Shown here: positions 46,201 through 55,385 of the stretch, one piece after another | How positions within the stretch are numbered: position 1 is the first letter of the stretch | Layout: the number at the start of each line of letters is the position of its first letter | Source: Vreelandella halophila | GTDB lineage: Bacteria > Pseudomonadota > Gammaproteobacteria > Pseudomonadales > Oleiphilaceae | Length of the DNA stretch: 64,000 nucleotides | Assembly: GCF_019903425.1 (NCBI RefSeq) | Contig: NZ_JACHUZ010000013.1 | Location: 2,576,409 to 2,640,408 of the forward strand | Direction of reading: 5' to 3' | Translations under genes and position numbers: made by a program | The notes under the pieces: generated by a model | Told to the model about the DNA's origin: nothing | Seen by the model: only the letters and a program-made list of their open reading frames with translations | The model's database searches: none

Positions 46201-48057
46201 CAGCGCGAAATCGTGGATCCAGTGGGTATTACCACGGCGGTCCGTGATTTCGAACGGATGCTCGCCGATCACCCGGAAGCCGATGTTCTCGAACACCGGT
46301 ATCACATCCGACAGCGGCAGCTGCTCGTGCGGGTGGAACAGTTTGAAGTGAAGCGTATTGGCCGTCTCTTCAGGATCCCGGTAAAAGCTCATGGCCATCC
46401 GGCCGGTTTCATGGATGCGGTCCAGATATTCCACGTCGATCGCGGCTCGACGAGCCGAGAACATATCCCTGTAGCCCGCCGGGAAGGCATTCTCGTAACA
46501 GGCGGATAGCCTTGTCCCGATCTCTTCGCCGTGGTGCTCGACCAACGCCTCCTGCAGGGTGTCCTGCCAAGAGCGTGCCAGCTCTACCAGTTTCTGCTGC
46601 AGTTCCTCCACCGGCAGCACCCGGTTCTCCTGGGGCTGCACCCGTACCGTGAACTGGGTGCGCGCCAGTACGGATTCCGAGAAATAGGTGGTGAAATCAA
46701 TACCCTCGGCATCCAGAGCCCGCACGATGACATTCTGCATGCTCACACGCAGCTGGGTTGAATACAGTTCGCGCGGCACGAACACCAGACAGGTCACGAA
46801 CTGGCCATACACATCCTCACGCATGAACAGCCGGATCTTGCGCCGTTCCTGGATGTAGAGAATCGCCTTGGCAACATTCAGCAGCTCGTCGCTCTCGATC
46901 TGGAACAACTGGTCTCTGGGGTAGACCGTCAGAATCTGGTCCAGCTCCTTGCCAGCGTAGTCCTCACGCGGAAAACCCGACTGGCTGAGTACGTACTCGA
47001 TCTTGCGCCGTAGAAGCGGAATCTCATCCGGACGCTCGTGATACACCCTCGAGGTGTAGAGGCCGAGAAAGCGCCGCTCCCCCACGACACGCCCCTTTTC
47101 ATCCAGTTTCTTGATGGCGATGTAATCCGGATACGCAGGCCTGTGGATCCGCGAGCGCTGGGCGGACTTGCCAAAGATGAACAGGCTGCTGCTGTCAGTC
47201 ATGGCCTGGCGCGTCTGGCGTGGCATATCCTTCATGCGGATGCTGCTGGGCCGCTCGTTGTAGGTTCGCAGGATCCCCAGCTCGGAATCGGCCACCTGCT
47301 GGATCTCGGTGCGCCGGTTCTCGCGCACGAAGTCATATTCGTCATAGCCCAGAAAGGTGAAACGGTCATCCACCAGCCATTCCAGGAAGGCCCTGGCCTC
47401 ACTGATCTCATCCGCAGACAGGGTTTTCGGCGGATCCGCCAGCTCCTCCAGAATGGCCTTTGCCTTGTCACGCATGTGGGGAAAGTCCGACACCGCGATC
47501 CGGACCTCTCCCAGCACCTGTTCCACGTCCGCCCGCAGAGCGCTAAGCGCCGCACTGTCCGAGTGACGATCCACTTCCATGACGATCAGGGCTTCTTCCC
47601 CCGGCTCGAGCGGCTTCTTGACGGCTTCGTTGAGTCGCACCAGATCGCCCTTCTCATCCCGCTCGGGATTGAGAATGGTGTAATGAATGGTGTGGATGTT
47701 CAGTTCCCGGGCATTGACCTCCATACGCATGGAGTCGATCAAAAAAGGGATGTTCGGGTGCAGTACGAACATCACCGTGTGGCTCGACTCCCAGCCATCC
47801 TTCTCAAGATCCGGATTGAAGACCCATATCCGCGACTCCTCGCCAGCGCCCTGCTGGATGAACTCCCAGGCCGAAAGAACGGCCCCATAGGCATCCAGGA
47901 AGCGCTGCTGGACCAGCTCATCGAAAGGCATGTGTTCGAAATAGCGCTGGGCGAAATCGCTGATCCGGTCCGCCTTGTCGGCAGGAAGACGCTCCCTCAG
48001 CGTGTCGTCAAGCTTCTGCTGGAACTCCGCCATGGTGGAGAAGGTTTCGTCATTCAT
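43192..48057 (-). CDS. gdhB: NAD-specific glutamate dehydrogenase, 180 kDa class
   Basis: The 1621 aa protein is the large L_GDH180 enzyme converting glutamate to 2-oxoglutarate and ammonia, typically in arginine/glutamate catabolism. N-terminal ACT-like regions span ~1-700; the catalytic core has [13 protein letters not shown] (catalytic Lys ~850) and the coenzyme domain has [31 protein letters not shown]. The C-terminal helical domain completes it. Start ATG 48057 has AGGAT upstream; length equals the Pseudomonas enzyme. The 11-base 3' overlap with the diguanylate cyclase is convergent. Confidence 0.96.
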   Translation of the reverse strand: [1621 protein letters not shown]

Positions 48058-48283
48058 GCTGGCATCCTGTGGCCGTGGGTCTGCGTTCCCTCAGCATAGT
48101 CAAAACCACGCCCTGTGGCCCATGGACTTGCGGTAACTCCTTATGGCTGACCGCATTCAATTACGATTTGGACATAACCCGGCCGATCCGGAACTGTGTC
48201 CTGTTCCGTGGCTTGAGCCGCGGCTCCGGGTGCGCGAGGATGTCACACGGATTGCCACCCGGATCAGGAGCAACTGCGCTGTC

Positions 48284-49951
48284 ATGCGGATCTGTCGGAC
48301 TACCCTGTGCACCCTTGCCCTGCTGGCAATGCTGGCTGGCTGGAGCAGCACCGCGCTCGCGGAACTCACCGCTTCAGCAAATCCCAAGCGTCTCTATGCC
48401 AACGAACTGATCACCCTCACCCTCGATACCGAGACCGAGCTCGACTTCAGCCTGGGGTCGCTGCTCAATCCCACGGAGATGGACATTCCCCATCCGGATA
48501 CCGCTCCGCTGGAGGACGATTTCCGGATACTGGCCCGCCACCAGCGCATGGCCATCCAGTCCGAGAACGGCGTCAACCAGGGCCAGGTCACATGGACCTT
48601 TCTACTGGCACCCCGGGAAGCGGGCGAGCTGACCATCCCCGCACTGCAGTTCCAGGACATGCAGAGCAACGCCATCGACGTGACCGTGATGCCCGGCGTG
48701 GCGCCCGCGGAACGCGCGGAACCGGAGGCACAGCTGGACGTCAGCCTGAGCGAGGAGGAGGTCTATATACAGCAGCAGATCATCCTGACCCAGCGCGTCT
48801 ACTATGAGCCCCCCCTGGCGCAGGCGAACCTGTCCTCGCCCACGATTCCGGATGCCATGGTCAAGCCACTGGGCGAGCAGCGCGAATACCGGGCCGAGAG
48901 AGACGGCCGCGAATGGCAGGTGGCGGAACGGCGTTTTGTGATCGTGCCCCAGTCCGCGGGTACCCTGATCCTGCCGGAACAGCGCTTCGAGGCACGCAAA
49001 CAGACCGAAGGCGGCGACCTGGTGCCCGTGATCGCCACCGCGCCGGCACAGCGCATCAAGGTGAACCCGCCACCGGAATCGTTCAGCGGCGACATCTGGC
49101 TGCCCGCGCGCAATCTGGAGCTGACCCAGGAGTGGTCGGATTCCCCGGATTCCGTGCGCGCCGGCGACAGTATACGCCGCGACATCCATATCCGCGCGGT
49201 GGGCGTAGCCCCCGAATCCCTGCCGCGGCTCACCATCAGTTATCCAGACAGCCTGAGGGAGTATCCCAGCCCCTGGAAGTCGGATTCACGGCTGACCGGA
49301 GACAGCATCGAAGGGCGGCTGCGCAAGCGCTCCAGCCTGGTGCCCATTGAGCCCGGTCGGATCACGCTTCCGGAAGTCCGTATCCCTTGGTGGGACGTAG
49401 AGGCGGATAAACAGCGAGAGGCTGTTCTGGATACCCATGAGATGAAAGTTGAACCCGCAGCAGGGGCCGAGGGTGGCGATAGCGGCGAGAAGGACGTCAG
49501 AGAGGCGCTTTCCAAGATCAACCTGTCCCGCCGCGGTGGGGCCACCCTGCCTCCACTGTGGTTCTGGCTGGCGGTAGTGCTCGCATCCGGGTGGCTGATC
49601 ACTGGCATTGCCTGGTGGCGCAATCGCCACACCAGCGACGACTCGCCGGGATTGAGCGCCGAGGAGAAAGCCAACCGGGAGCGCTTCCGCGCCCTCTGTG
49701 AACATGCCCGCAGGGGCGAGGCGGATACCCTGACCCTGCTGCCGCACTGGGCGGCGGTTCATTTCAACCGCCCGTCTCTGCGCACCGTCGGCGATGTTAC
49801 CGCCTACCTGAATGACCCCCAGCTCACACGGGAACTCCAGGCACTGGAGCGCCACCTGTTTGCCAATCCGGATGAACGTGAGGTCTGGGAAGGGGATGAA
49901 CTGGTGGGTGTACTGAGGCGGCTCGCCGGCCGCCCCCGCAACGGCTGCTAG
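48284..49951 (+). CDS. batD: BatD-family protein (orphan)
   Basis: BatD proteins are periplasmic, membrane-anchored scaffolds normally encoded with a MoxR ATPase, DUF58 and BatA/BatB VWA proteins. From ATG 48284 the protein (555 aa) has a signal peptide (LCTLALLAMLAGWSSTALA), a BatD core (ANPKRLYANELITLTLDT; YIQQQIILTQRVYYEPPLAQANL; IVPQSAGTLILPEQRF), one C-terminal TM (LWFWLAVVLASGWLITGIAWW) and a cytoplasmic tail. The frame is open to an ATG at 48143 that adds 47 residues of unclear meaning. None of the usual partner genes is next to it: gdhB lies on one side and ccmI on the other. Confidence 0.85.
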   Translation: MRICRTTLCTLALLAMLAGWSSTALAELTASANPKRLYANELITLTLDTETELDFSLGSLLNPTEMDIPHPDTAPLEDDFRILARHQRMAIQSENGVNQGQVTWTFLLAPREAGELTIPALQFQDMQSNAIDVTVMPGVAPAERAEPEAQLDVSLSEEEVYIQQQIILTQRVYYEPPLAQANLSSPTIPDAMVKPLGEQREYRAERDGREWQVAERRFVIVPQSAGTLILPEQRFEARKQTEGGDLVPVIATAPAQRIKVNPPPESFSGDIWLPARNLELTQEWSDSPDSVRAGDSIRRDIHIRAVGVAPESLPRLTISYPDSLREYPSPWKSDSRLTGDSIEGRLRKRSSLVPIEPGRITLPEVRIPWWDVEADKQREAVLDTHEMKVEPAAGAEGGDSGEKDVREALSKINLSRRGGATLPPLWFWLAVVLASGWLITGIAWWRNRHTSDDSPGLSAEEKANRERFRALCEHARRGEADTLTLLPHWAAVHFNRPSLRTVGDVTAYLNDPQLTRELQALERHLFANPDEREVWEGDELVGVLRRLAGRPRNGC

Positions 49952-50874
49952 CTGCCGGATTCGCCGCTCCGGCCTTCTTCCTGAAGAAGGTCTTCCGGCA
50001 CCGGCTCTCCGAGCTCGGAATAGGCCGCCGCCACTCCCCGCCGGATGCTGTCGGCCTGCGGGTGATCCGGTGCAACCTCCAGAATACGTTCCCAGTAATC
50101 CAGCGCCTCGCGGTAGTCACCACCGCGGAATGCCTCAACACCGAGAAGCCCGAGGCTGTTGACCTCGTCCGGGTTCCCCTCGCGGGCACGACTGATGGCG
50201 TTCTCAACCTCAGAGGTCACCTGCCCCCGGTTGGCCATGAACAAGGCCTGGGCCCGCAGCCCCAGGGCCGACGCTGGATTCCCGTTGCCAGCACGCTCAA
50301 TGGCGCGGGCCAATTCGCCATAGGCTTCGGCAGCCTCGCGGAAGCGCTCGAGCTGCATGTAGCTGCGCCCCAGCATGGCCCAGCCCTCCGGATTATCCGG
50401 GTCCGCTTCCAGACGGGTCTGCAGACGCTGGACCATGGCATCCACATCCGAGGCATCCATACCGTCCTGCATCATCTGCTGACGCTCGCGGAACTGCACC
50501 ACCTGATCACTGGCCCCCAGCGAATCATAGAGCATGAAGGCGCCCACCGGCAGTGCCAGCGCTAGTACTAGCGTCGTGACCACGACACCGGCCCGCCCTC
50601 CGGGGCCACCATCACCGCCCTTGTCCTCCGCCTCAACATCACGCAGAAGACGCATCTCAAGCTCATCCTTGAGGGACTCGAAGCCGGACTCATCCAGGGC
50701 GCCTTCATCCCGTTCGCGTTCAAGCTCAGCAAGGCGGGTGCGGTAGGTGGCAAGGTTCTGCTCACGGTACTGCACCACGGGCCTGGAGCGGCGTGCGAAC
50801 AGCATTGGATAGATCACGAAGACCAGCGCGAGGATGATCAGAAGTATGACGGCAAGCCAGAAATTCAGGGGCAT
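49948..50874 (-). CDS. ccmI: Cytochrome c maturation protein CcmI
   Basis: CcmI (308 aa) chaperones apocytochrome c to the haem ligation site. Two TM segments (FWLAVILLIILALVFVIYP; VVVTTLVLALALPVGAFML), between them a cytoplasmic leucine-zipper-like loop (YRTRLAELERERDEGALDESGFESLKDELE), and a periplasmic TPR domain (DNPEGWAMLGRSYMQLERF; GDYREALDYWERILEVAPDHP). Last gene of the ccm operon, 22 bases after ccmH. Confidence 0.92.
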   Translation of the reverse strand: MPLNFWLAVILLIILALVFVIYPMLFARRSRPVVQYREQNLATYRTRLAELERERDEGALDESGFESLKDELEMRLLRDVEAEDKGGDGGPGGRAGVVVTTLVLALALPVGAFMLYDSLGASDQVVQFRERQQMMQDGMDASDVDAMVQRLQTRLEADPDNPEGWAMLGRSYMQLERFREAAEAYGELARAIERAGNGNPASALGLRAQALFMANRGQVTSEVENAISRAREGNPDEVNSLGLLGVEAFRGGDYREALDYWERILEVAPDHPQADSIRRGVAAAYSELGEPVPEDLLQEEGRSGESGS

Positions 50875-50896
50875 GAAAGCTCACTCGGGTTGGAAT

Positions 50897-51370
50897 TCAT
50901 TCATCGCGCAGCCACTTCTCCGCGCGGCGACGCTCTTCGTCTGAAAGCGGAGTCGAATCAAGCTGCCGGCGGGCGCGATTGCGCGCCACCAGCACCAGAA
51001 CCACGCCGACACCAATCACCAGCGCCACAAAGGGACCGATCCATAGTGCCCAGGTGCGCGGGGCAAACGCCGGCCGGTAGCTCACAAAGCTGCCGAAGCG
51101 CTCCACCATGGCCTGGCGGATCTCCTCATCCGTGGCCCCTTCCCGCATCATCCGGCGGACGCGCTCACGCATGTCCTCGGAAATGGGGGCTCCGGATTCG
51201 GCAATGGATTCATTCTGGCACTTCGGGCACCGGAGCTCGCGAGTGAGCTCACTGAAGCGCTCGCGCAGCTCGGGGTCCTCGAAGCGCTCCTGGGCCATGG
51301 CCGGCATCGCCAGAAACACCACAGCCAGCAGCAACAGCACGGCCTCAGCCGTCTTTACGATAGCGTTCAT
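50897..51370 (-). CDS. ccmH: Cytochrome c maturation protein CcmH
   Basis: A 157 aa thiol-oxidoreductase of the haem ligation complex. Signal peptide (AVLLLLAVVFLAMPAMA), the LRCPKCQNESIAES active site (LRCxxCQ), and a C-terminal TM (WALWIGPFVALVIGVGVVLVLVA). This is the short form, with TPR functions in the separate CcmI. The ATG at 51370 lies inside the end of ccmG, a 26-base overlap; the upstream ATG at 51448 gives no signal peptide at the N-terminus. Confidence 0.93.
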   Translation of the reverse strand: MNAIVKTAEAVLLLLAVVFLAMPAMAQERFEDPELRERFSELTRELRCPKCQNESIAESGAPISEDMRERVRRMMREGATDEEIRQAMVERFGSFVSYRPAFAPRTWALWIGPFVALVIGVGVVLVLVARNRARRQLDSTPLSDEERRRAEKWLRDE

Positions 51371-51878
51371 AGAGCGGCTCAAAATCGGACTCCCAGACGT
51401 CTTGATCCACCACGCCCACGTGGCGGTGGCGGACGATGCCCTCGGCATCGATCAGGTAGGTCTCCGGCGCCCCATAGACGCCGAGGTCAAACCCCAGGCT
51501 GCCCTCCGGATCATAGATCACCCGGCTATAGGGGTCGCCGCGTTCCTCCAGCCAGTCCAGGGCCGCGCCACGCTCGTCCTTGTAGTTGAGTCCAACAATG
51601 GGGACGCCCTGCTCAGAAAGCCGGTTGAGCTGGGGGTGCTCTACCCGGCAGGCGGCACACCAGGTGCCCCAGACATTCAGGAGCTGGACTTTGCCCTTGA
51701 AGATCGCCGGTCCGGCGGAGACTTTCGAATCATGCAGCATGGGCAGATCGAAAGACGGCACTTGCCGGCCCACCAGCGCGGAATCCAGTTCACTGGGGTC
51801 CTCGCCAAGGCCCCAGTAGAGCACCACACCCAGCGTCACCGCGAGAACCAGCGGCAAGAAAAGCCAGATCCGGTTCAT
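51345..51878 (-). CDS. ccmG: Thiol:disulfide interchange protein CcmG/DsbE
   Basis: A 177 aa membrane-anchored thioredoxin-like protein that reduces apocytochrome c or CcmH. N-terminal anchor (IWLFLPLVLAVTLGVVLYWGL), active site NVWGTWCAACRVEHP and the cis-Pro motif YGAPETYLID. The dipeptide between the cysteines is Ala-Ala, less common than Pro-Thr/Pro-Ser. ATGA overlap with ccmF upstream, 26-base overlap with ccmH downstream. Confidence 0.95.
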   Translation of the reverse strand: MNRIWLFLPLVLAVTLGVVLYWGLGEDPSELDSALVGRQVPSFDLPMLHDSKVSAGPAIFKGKVQLLNVWGTWCAACRVEHPQLNRLSEQGVPIVGLNYKDERGAALDWLEERGDPYSRVIYDPEGSLGFDLGVYGAPETYLIDAEGIVRHRHVGVVDQDVWESDFEPLYERYRKDG

Positions 51879-53881
51879 GATGCGGCTCCTTCAGCCACAG
51901 GCTGACTGGCCCTGGGTTTCTCGGCCGCGGTGACCGTCTGCCTCTGGCGGACCCGGTAGCGCCGGTCACTGACCGCGAAAGCACCACCAAGCGCCATGAA
52001 CAGGGCACCCCCCCAGATCCAGCGCACCATGGGCTTGTACTGGATGCGCACGCTCCAGGCCCTCTGGCCTTCGACATTCTCGCCCAGCGCCACAAACAGA
52101 TCCTTGAGGACTCCAGCACTGATACCGGCATTGGTCATGACGCTGCCACGGACCGGATAGTGGCGTTTTTCCGGGTAGACGGTAGTTACCTTCTCACCTT
52201 CCCGGTAGATGTCGAATGTTGCCCGCTGAGCCGTGAAGTTCGGCCCCTGGCGTTCCCCCAGATCCACGAAATGCCACTCATAGCCGGCCACCTCGAGCCG
52301 ATCTCCCGGCGCCATGCGCCGGTCCTGCTCTACCCCGTGTATGGAAACCATGGTGGCGCCGGCGATCGACATGGCCAGTCCCACATGACCCAGAACCATG
52401 CCGTTATAGCTGCGCGAAAGCCGGCGCAGCCCATGCCAGCGGCCCTGGCGGCTGGCCGTCTTATCCCACACATCCCTGAGCGTGGCGAAGGCAACCCAAG
52501 CTGCAACCATCAGGCCAATAACGCTGAGGGCACTGAGTTCTCCTACCATCAGCAGCGGCGTGGCCACGGCAACGACGACACTGAGCACAGCCGGCACCAG
52601 CAGCTTGCGCAGCACCAGATCCACGGGTGTGCGCTTCCAGCGCGTTACCACCCCGAAGCCCAGGATGACCCCGGTCATCAGGGCGATGGGTACAAAGGTG
52701 AGGTTGAAGTAGGGCTCACCCACGGACAGGGTGCCGCCGCCCATGTAATCCAGGATCAGCGGGAAAATGGTTCCCAGCAGCACCACAAAGGTTGCCACCA
52801 CCAGGAACACGTTGTTCAGCAGCAGCAGGGCTTCCCGGGAGAACAGGGTAAAGCCGGTACGGCCCTGAACCGCCGGCGCGCGAATGGCGTAGAGGGCCAG
52901 AGAGCCGACCACGGTAACCGCCAGCATCATCAGTATGAAGAAGCCCCGCTCCGGATCGGTGGCGAACGCGTGCACCGAGGTCAACACCCCGGAACGCACC
53001 AGGAAGGTCCCCAGTATGCTCAGGGCGAAGGTCATGATGGCCAGCAGCACCGTCCAGCTTTTGAAGACACCGCGTTTCTCGGTCACCGCCAGTGAATGGA
53101 TCAGGGCCGTGCCTACCAGCCAGGGCATGAAGGAGGCGTTCTCGACCGGATCCCAGAACCACCAGCCACCCCAGCCCAGCTCGTAGTAGGCCCACCAGCT
53201 GCCCAGGGCGATCCCGAGGGTGAGGAAGGCCCATGCCACGGTCGTCCAGGGCCGAGACCAGCGCGCCCAGACCGCGTCCAGACGCCCCCCGAGCAGCGAG
53301 GCGATGGCGAAGGCAAACACCACCGAGAAACCCACGTAGCCCATGTAGAGCATCGGTGGGTGGACAATAAGGCCGAAATCCTGCAGCAGTGGATTAAGGT
53401 CAGCCCCGTCCTGGGGCACATTCGGCAGCATGCGTTCAAAGGGATTGGAGGTAAGCAGCGTGAACAGCATGAAGCCGACACCGATAAGCCCCATTATCGA
53501 GAGCACCCGGGCCCGCATCTCATCCGGGAGATTGCGGCTGAACATGGCAACCGCCAGCGTCCAGGCTCCCAGGATCAGTACCCAAAGCAGCATTGACCCC
53601 TCATGTCCACCCCAGACGGCGCTGAACTTGTAGTACCAGGGCAGCATGCTGTTGCTGTTATTGGCCACATAGCCCACGGAGAAGTCATCCACCATGAACG
53701 ACCAGGTGAGGCAGGCATAGCTGAGCACGAGCATCACGAACATGCCCGCCACCAGCGGCCGGTCGAAGGCCATCAGCCCCGGGTGGCGGATCGTCGCCCC
53801 CACCATGGGCACCACCACCAGTGCCACTGCCAGAAGCAGCGCCAGGATCAGTGCGAAATTGCCGAGTTCAGGAACCATCAT
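51875..53881 (-). CDS. ccmF: Haem lyase component CcmF
   Basis: A 668 aa multi-spanning inner-membrane protein of the haem lyase. It shows the family tryptophan-rich motifs WGGHEGSMLLW (early) and WGGWWFWDPVENASFMPWL, which handles holo-CcmE, and many TM segments. The stop overlaps the ccmG start. Start either of the two first Met residues. Confidence 0.96.
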   Translation of the reverse strand: MMVPELGNFALILALLLAVALVVVPMVGATIRHPGLMAFDRPLVAGMFVMLVLSYACLTWSFMVDDFSVGYVANNSNSMLPWYYKFSAVWGGHEGSMLLWVLILGAWTLAVAMFSRNLPDEMRARVLSIMGLIGVGFMLFTLLTSNPFERMLPNVPQDGADLNPLLQDFGLIVHPPMLYMGYVGFSVVFAFAIASLLGGRLDAVWARWSRPWTTVAWAFLTLGIALGSWWAYYELGWGGWWFWDPVENASFMPWLVGTALIHSLAVTEKRGVFKSWTVLLAIMTFALSILGTFLVRSGVLTSVHAFATDPERGFFILMMLAVTVVGSLALYAIRAPAVQGRTGFTLFSREALLLLNNVFLVVATFVVLLGTIFPLILDYMGGGTLSVGEPYFNLTFVPIALMTGVILGFGVVTRWKRTPVDLVLRKLLVPAVLSVVVAVATPLLMVGELSALSVIGLMVAAWVAFATLRDVWDKTASRQGRWHGLRRLSRSYNGMVLGHVGLAMSIAGATMVSIHGVEQDRRMAPGDRLEVAGYEWHFVDLGERQGPNFTAQRATFDIYREGEKVTTVYPEKRHYPVRGSVMTNAGISAGVLKDLFVALGENVEGQRAWSVRIQYKPMVRWIWGGALFMALGGAFAVSDRRYRVRQRQTVTAAEKPRASQPVAEGAAS

Positions 53882-53914
53882 CTCTCCTGCGTCAGAGTCA
53901 CTGCCACCGGCACC

Positions 53915-54409
53915 TCAGGTGCCGCTGCTACCGCTGTTACCGTGATTCATCCCTTCCGCCGGGTAGTCGCCGCCTTCCTTCAGGCGCCCGGATTCCTCCA
54001 GGGCTTTCTTAACCTCTGGCGGCATGTAGTCCTCGTCATGCTTTGCCAGCACCTGGTCCGCCCTGAGCATGCCATCCTCGTTCAGTTCCCCCAGGGCCAC
54101 CACGCCCTGGCCCTCCCGGAACAGGTCCGGCAGGATGCCCTTGTATTCAACCGGCACCCGTCCCTGGTTGTCCGTGATGACAAAGCGGACCTTCAGAGAG
54201 TCCGGATCACGCTCCAGACTCCCCTCAGCCACCAGGCCACCGGCCCGGATCCGCTGCTGCACCGGCGCCTTGCCGGTTTCGATCTCAGCAGGGCTGTAGA
54301 AAAGGTTCATGTTCTCCTGCAGGGCGACCACCGCCAGCGAGACGGCCACGGCAAAGCCCGCGAACAATGCCAGAACGATGGTGAGACGGCGTTTACGCAC
54401 CGGGTGCAT
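53915..54409 (-). CDS. ccmE: Haem chaperone CcmE
   Basis: A 164 aa periplasmic haem chaperone with an N-terminal anchor ([22 protein letters not shown]). The haem-binding His lies in [13 protein letters not shown]. The ATG at 54409 (MHPVRKRRL) overlaps ccmD by 17 bases and fits the family start; 54448 would add 13 residues. Acidic, glycine-rich tail. Confidence 0.95.
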   Translation of the reverse strand: MHPVRKRRLTIVLALFAGFAVAVSLAVVALQENMNLFYSPAEIETGKAPVQQRIRAGGLVAEGSLERDPDSLKVRFVITDNQGRVPVEYKGILPDLFREGQGVVALGELNEDGMLRADQVLAKHDEDYMPPEVKKALEESGRLKEGGDYPAEGMNHGNSGSSGT

Positions 54410-54608
54410 TATGTGTCTTTCCTCCACTGCCATGGCGTTGTGCCTCACTGCGCATGAGGCAGCGATGATGGGCGATGATCTGACGACGCTGGATCACGGT
54501 GGCGAGGATCAGCCCCAGGACCACCAGTATGAAGGCACCATAACTGAACCAGACGTAGGCCCCGTGGCCGCCCATCGTGATCAGCGCATGGAATGAATCG
54601 AACTGCAT
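54393..54608 (-). CDS. ccmD: Haem exporter protein CcmD
   Basis: A 71 aa one-TM protein ([25 protein letters not shown]) linking CcmABC and CcmE release. Typical size and position between ccmC and ccmE. Confidence 0.9.
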   Translation of the reverse strand: MQFDSFHALITMGGHGAYVWFSYGAFILVVLGLILATVIQRRQIIAHHRCLMRSEAQRHGSGGKTHNAPGA

Positions 54609-54627
54609 ATATCGCCTCCGCGGCGCC

Positions 54628-55365
54628 CTATTGTGCCAGAACCCAGGCCCGAACCCAGCGTGCGCGACGTTCTCTTAACAGAATGTCATTACGCATGCGC
54701 CAGAGAATCAGCCAGGCCACCAGCAGATGGAAGCCCAGCAGGCAGATCAGAAGCGGCACCCACATGCTGGCCGGCATGGAAGGGGCTTCCGTCACCTTGA
54801 TGGTTGCCGGCTGATGCAGCGTGTTCCACCACTCCACCGAATACTTGATGATGGGAATGTTCACTACCCCCACGATCACCAGTATGGCACTGGCGCGTGC
54901 GCGCACGTCCGGATCCTCCATGGCACCACGCAGCGCCATCACGCCCAGGTACAGGAACAGCAGCAGGAGCATGGAGGTCAGGCGCGCATCCCAGACCCAC
55001 CAGGTACCCCAGGTGGGCTTGCCCCAGACCGCGCCGGTCAGCAGCGCCAGAAACGTCATGGCTGCCCCCACGGCGGTGGCGGAGGCGATGAAGGTATCGG
55101 CCATTTTCATCCGCCACACAAGCCCCACCACACCGGCGACGGCCATGGCCACATAGAGTGACTGCCCGAGATAGGCCGAGGGCACGTGGATAAAGATGAT
55201 GCGGTAGCTGTCGCCCTGCTGGTAGTCGGCGGGCGCGAACAGCAGCCCCCAGACCACACCCACCGTCAGAACGATCAGCGCGGACCACCCCAGCCAGGGC
55301 ATCAACCGACCGGCGATGCCGAAGAACCACTTGGGGGAGCCCAGCTTGTGAAACCATTGCCACAT
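54628..55365 (-). CDS. ccmC: Haem exporter membrane protein CcmC
   Basis: A 245 aa six-TM protein attaching haem to CcmE. The periplasmic tryptophan motif WGKPTWGTWWVWDARLTS and flanking haem-ligand histidines (FIHVPSAYL, WWNTLHQPAT) are intact. It lies between ccmB and ccmD with short gaps. Confidence 0.96.
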   Translation of the reverse strand: MWQWFHKLGSPKWFFGIAGRLMPWLGWSALIVLTVGVVWGLLFAPADYQQGDSYRIIFIHVPSAYLGQSLYVAMAVAGVVGLVWRMKMADTFIASATAVGAAMTFLALLTGAVWGKPTWGTWWVWDARLTSMLLLLFLYLGVMALRGAMEDPDVRARASAILVIVGVVNIPIIKYSVEWWNTLHQPATIKVTEAPSMPASMWVPLLICLLGFHLLVAWLILWRMRNDILLRERRARWVRAWVLAQ

Positions 55366-55385
55366 GCGGCGATCCTCAGTTCATT

